Shown here: positions 63,785 to 64,000 of the stretch, piece after piece
Layout: each line of letters opens with the position of its first letter
Numbering within the stretch: position 1 is the stretch's first letter
Origin: Chitinophagales bacterium
Lineage (GTDB): Bacteria; Bacteroidota; Bacteroidia; Chitinophagales; JADIYW01
DNA: 64,000 nt
Assembly (NCBI GenBank): GCA_023957245.1
Contig: JAMLHJ010000002.1
Span: 124,001-188,000 of the forward strand
Direction of reading: 5' to 3'
Notes under the pieces: generated by a model
Told to the model about the DNA's origin: nothing
What the model saw: the letters and a program-made list of their open reading frames with translations, nothing else
Databases searched by the model: none
Translations under genes and position numbers: made by a program

Positions 63785-63970
63785 ATGAAGACATTAATAG
63801 CATATATCTTAATATTGATAGTTGTAAGCTCTTGTCAATCCAAGAAAAATATGCCCGAGTTTCTTACAAACGATGCTGTTCAACAAGAAAGAAATGTAGA
63901 TAAAGCAATAGAAGAGGCACAAGTATTATTAGACTCTTTAGAAAATACTGCAATATTAGAAGTGCAATGA
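63785..63970 (+). CDS. Small lipoprotein of unknown function
   Basis: A 61-residue protein: hydrophobic signal with lipobox VVSSC (Cys at about 15), then a polar part including EFLTNDAVQQERNVDKAIEE and a helical, acidic end. I do not recognise it. The frame is open further upstream inside the repeat gene, but the ATG at 63785 yields the lipoprotein signal. Its stop overlaps the next ATG (ATGA). Confidence 0.65.
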   Translation: MKTLIAYILILIVVSSCQSKKNMPEFLTNDAVQQERNVDKAIEEAQVLLDSLENTAILEVQ

Positions 63971-64000
63971 CTTTGTTCAAAAGAAAAAATCTTTCTCTAA
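63967..64000 (+). CDS. Start of a further gene, cut by the window
   Basis: An ATG at 63967 overlaps the stop of the small lipoprotein gene as ATGA and stays open to the edge (MTLFKRKNLSL). Only 11 codons are visible, so nothing can be said about the product. Confidence 0.4.
   Translation, partial: MTLFKRKNLSL

Overview
The window is an AT-rich chromosomal segment of a member of the phylum Bacteroidota. Four kinds of evidence point there. (1) Several proteins end in type IX secretion (T9SS type A) sorting domains. (2) An alternative complex III operon (actABCDEF) sits directly upstream of an A1-type cytochrome oxidase cluster. (3) Lineage-typical families occur (BshA, DUF5606, DUF3810, DUF5522, DUF6580, and an FtsZ tail ending in an NSFL-type peptide). 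(4) Many gene starts are preceded by the Bacteroidota promoter element TAnnTTTG. The class cannot be fixed from the sequence alone. I saw no rRNA, tRNA, CRISPR array, insertion sequence or prophage.

Layout. 1-2 kb: end of a drug/metabolite exporter and metF, both minus. 2.05-6.97 kb: one large orphan type I polyketide synthase (KS-AT-KR-ACP-ACP), plus. 7.0-9.2 kb: RluF-type pseudouridine synthase and bacillithiol glycosyltransferase BshA, minus. 9.3-10.0 kb: MgtC family, plus. 10.0-14.5 kb: a tightly packed minus-strand operon behind a compact cobalamin riboswitch. It encodes a DUF6580 membrane protein, a cysteine-rich DUF5522 protein, a T9SS surface protein, CobT, CobS and CobC. 14.6-17.5 kb: a TonB-dependent receptor with its own terminator. 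17.8-33.2 kb: the complete minus-strand division and cell wall cluster mraZ-rsmH-ftsL-ftsI-murE-mraY-murD-ftsW-murG-murC-ftsQ-ftsA-ftsZ. It is preceded by three 10-bp repeats that look like the MraZ operator and by a pair of DnaA-box-like 9-mers. 33.5-38.4 kb: an M3 oligopeptidase, a DUF5606 protein and two tandem paralogous T9SS-exported esterase-like hydrolases, minus. 38.5-41.6 kb: uvrB, a small unknown protein and a metallo-beta-lactamase-fold hydrolase, plus. 41.6-44.4 kb: aspS (minus) and an L,D-transpeptidase lipoprotein (plus). 44.8-60.7 kb: the respiratory block on the plus strand, actABCDEF, then coxB, coxA, ctaB, two subunit III-type genes, subunit IV, SCO, DUF420 and a small CxxC membrane protein. 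60.7-64 kb: DUF3810 putative metalloprotease (minus), glpK, two small lipoproteins and the start of a further gene.

How the genes work together. The dcw cluster makes UDP-MurNAc-pentapeptide with meso-diaminopimelate, transfers it to lipid and assembles the divisome. The act/cox block forms a quinol:cytochrome c reductase coupled to a cytochrome c oxidase, with heme O synthesis and copper insertion factors encoded alongside. The riboswitch operon combines nucleotide-loop assembly of cobalamin (CobT, CobS, CobC) with surface and membrane proteins of unknown role.

The best candidates for undescribed biology are the non-Cob proteins of the riboswitch operon and the orphan polyketide synthase, which has no visible release domain, partner or phosphopantetheinyl transferase. 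Functions are assigned by recognising families in the translated sequences; no database search was run.
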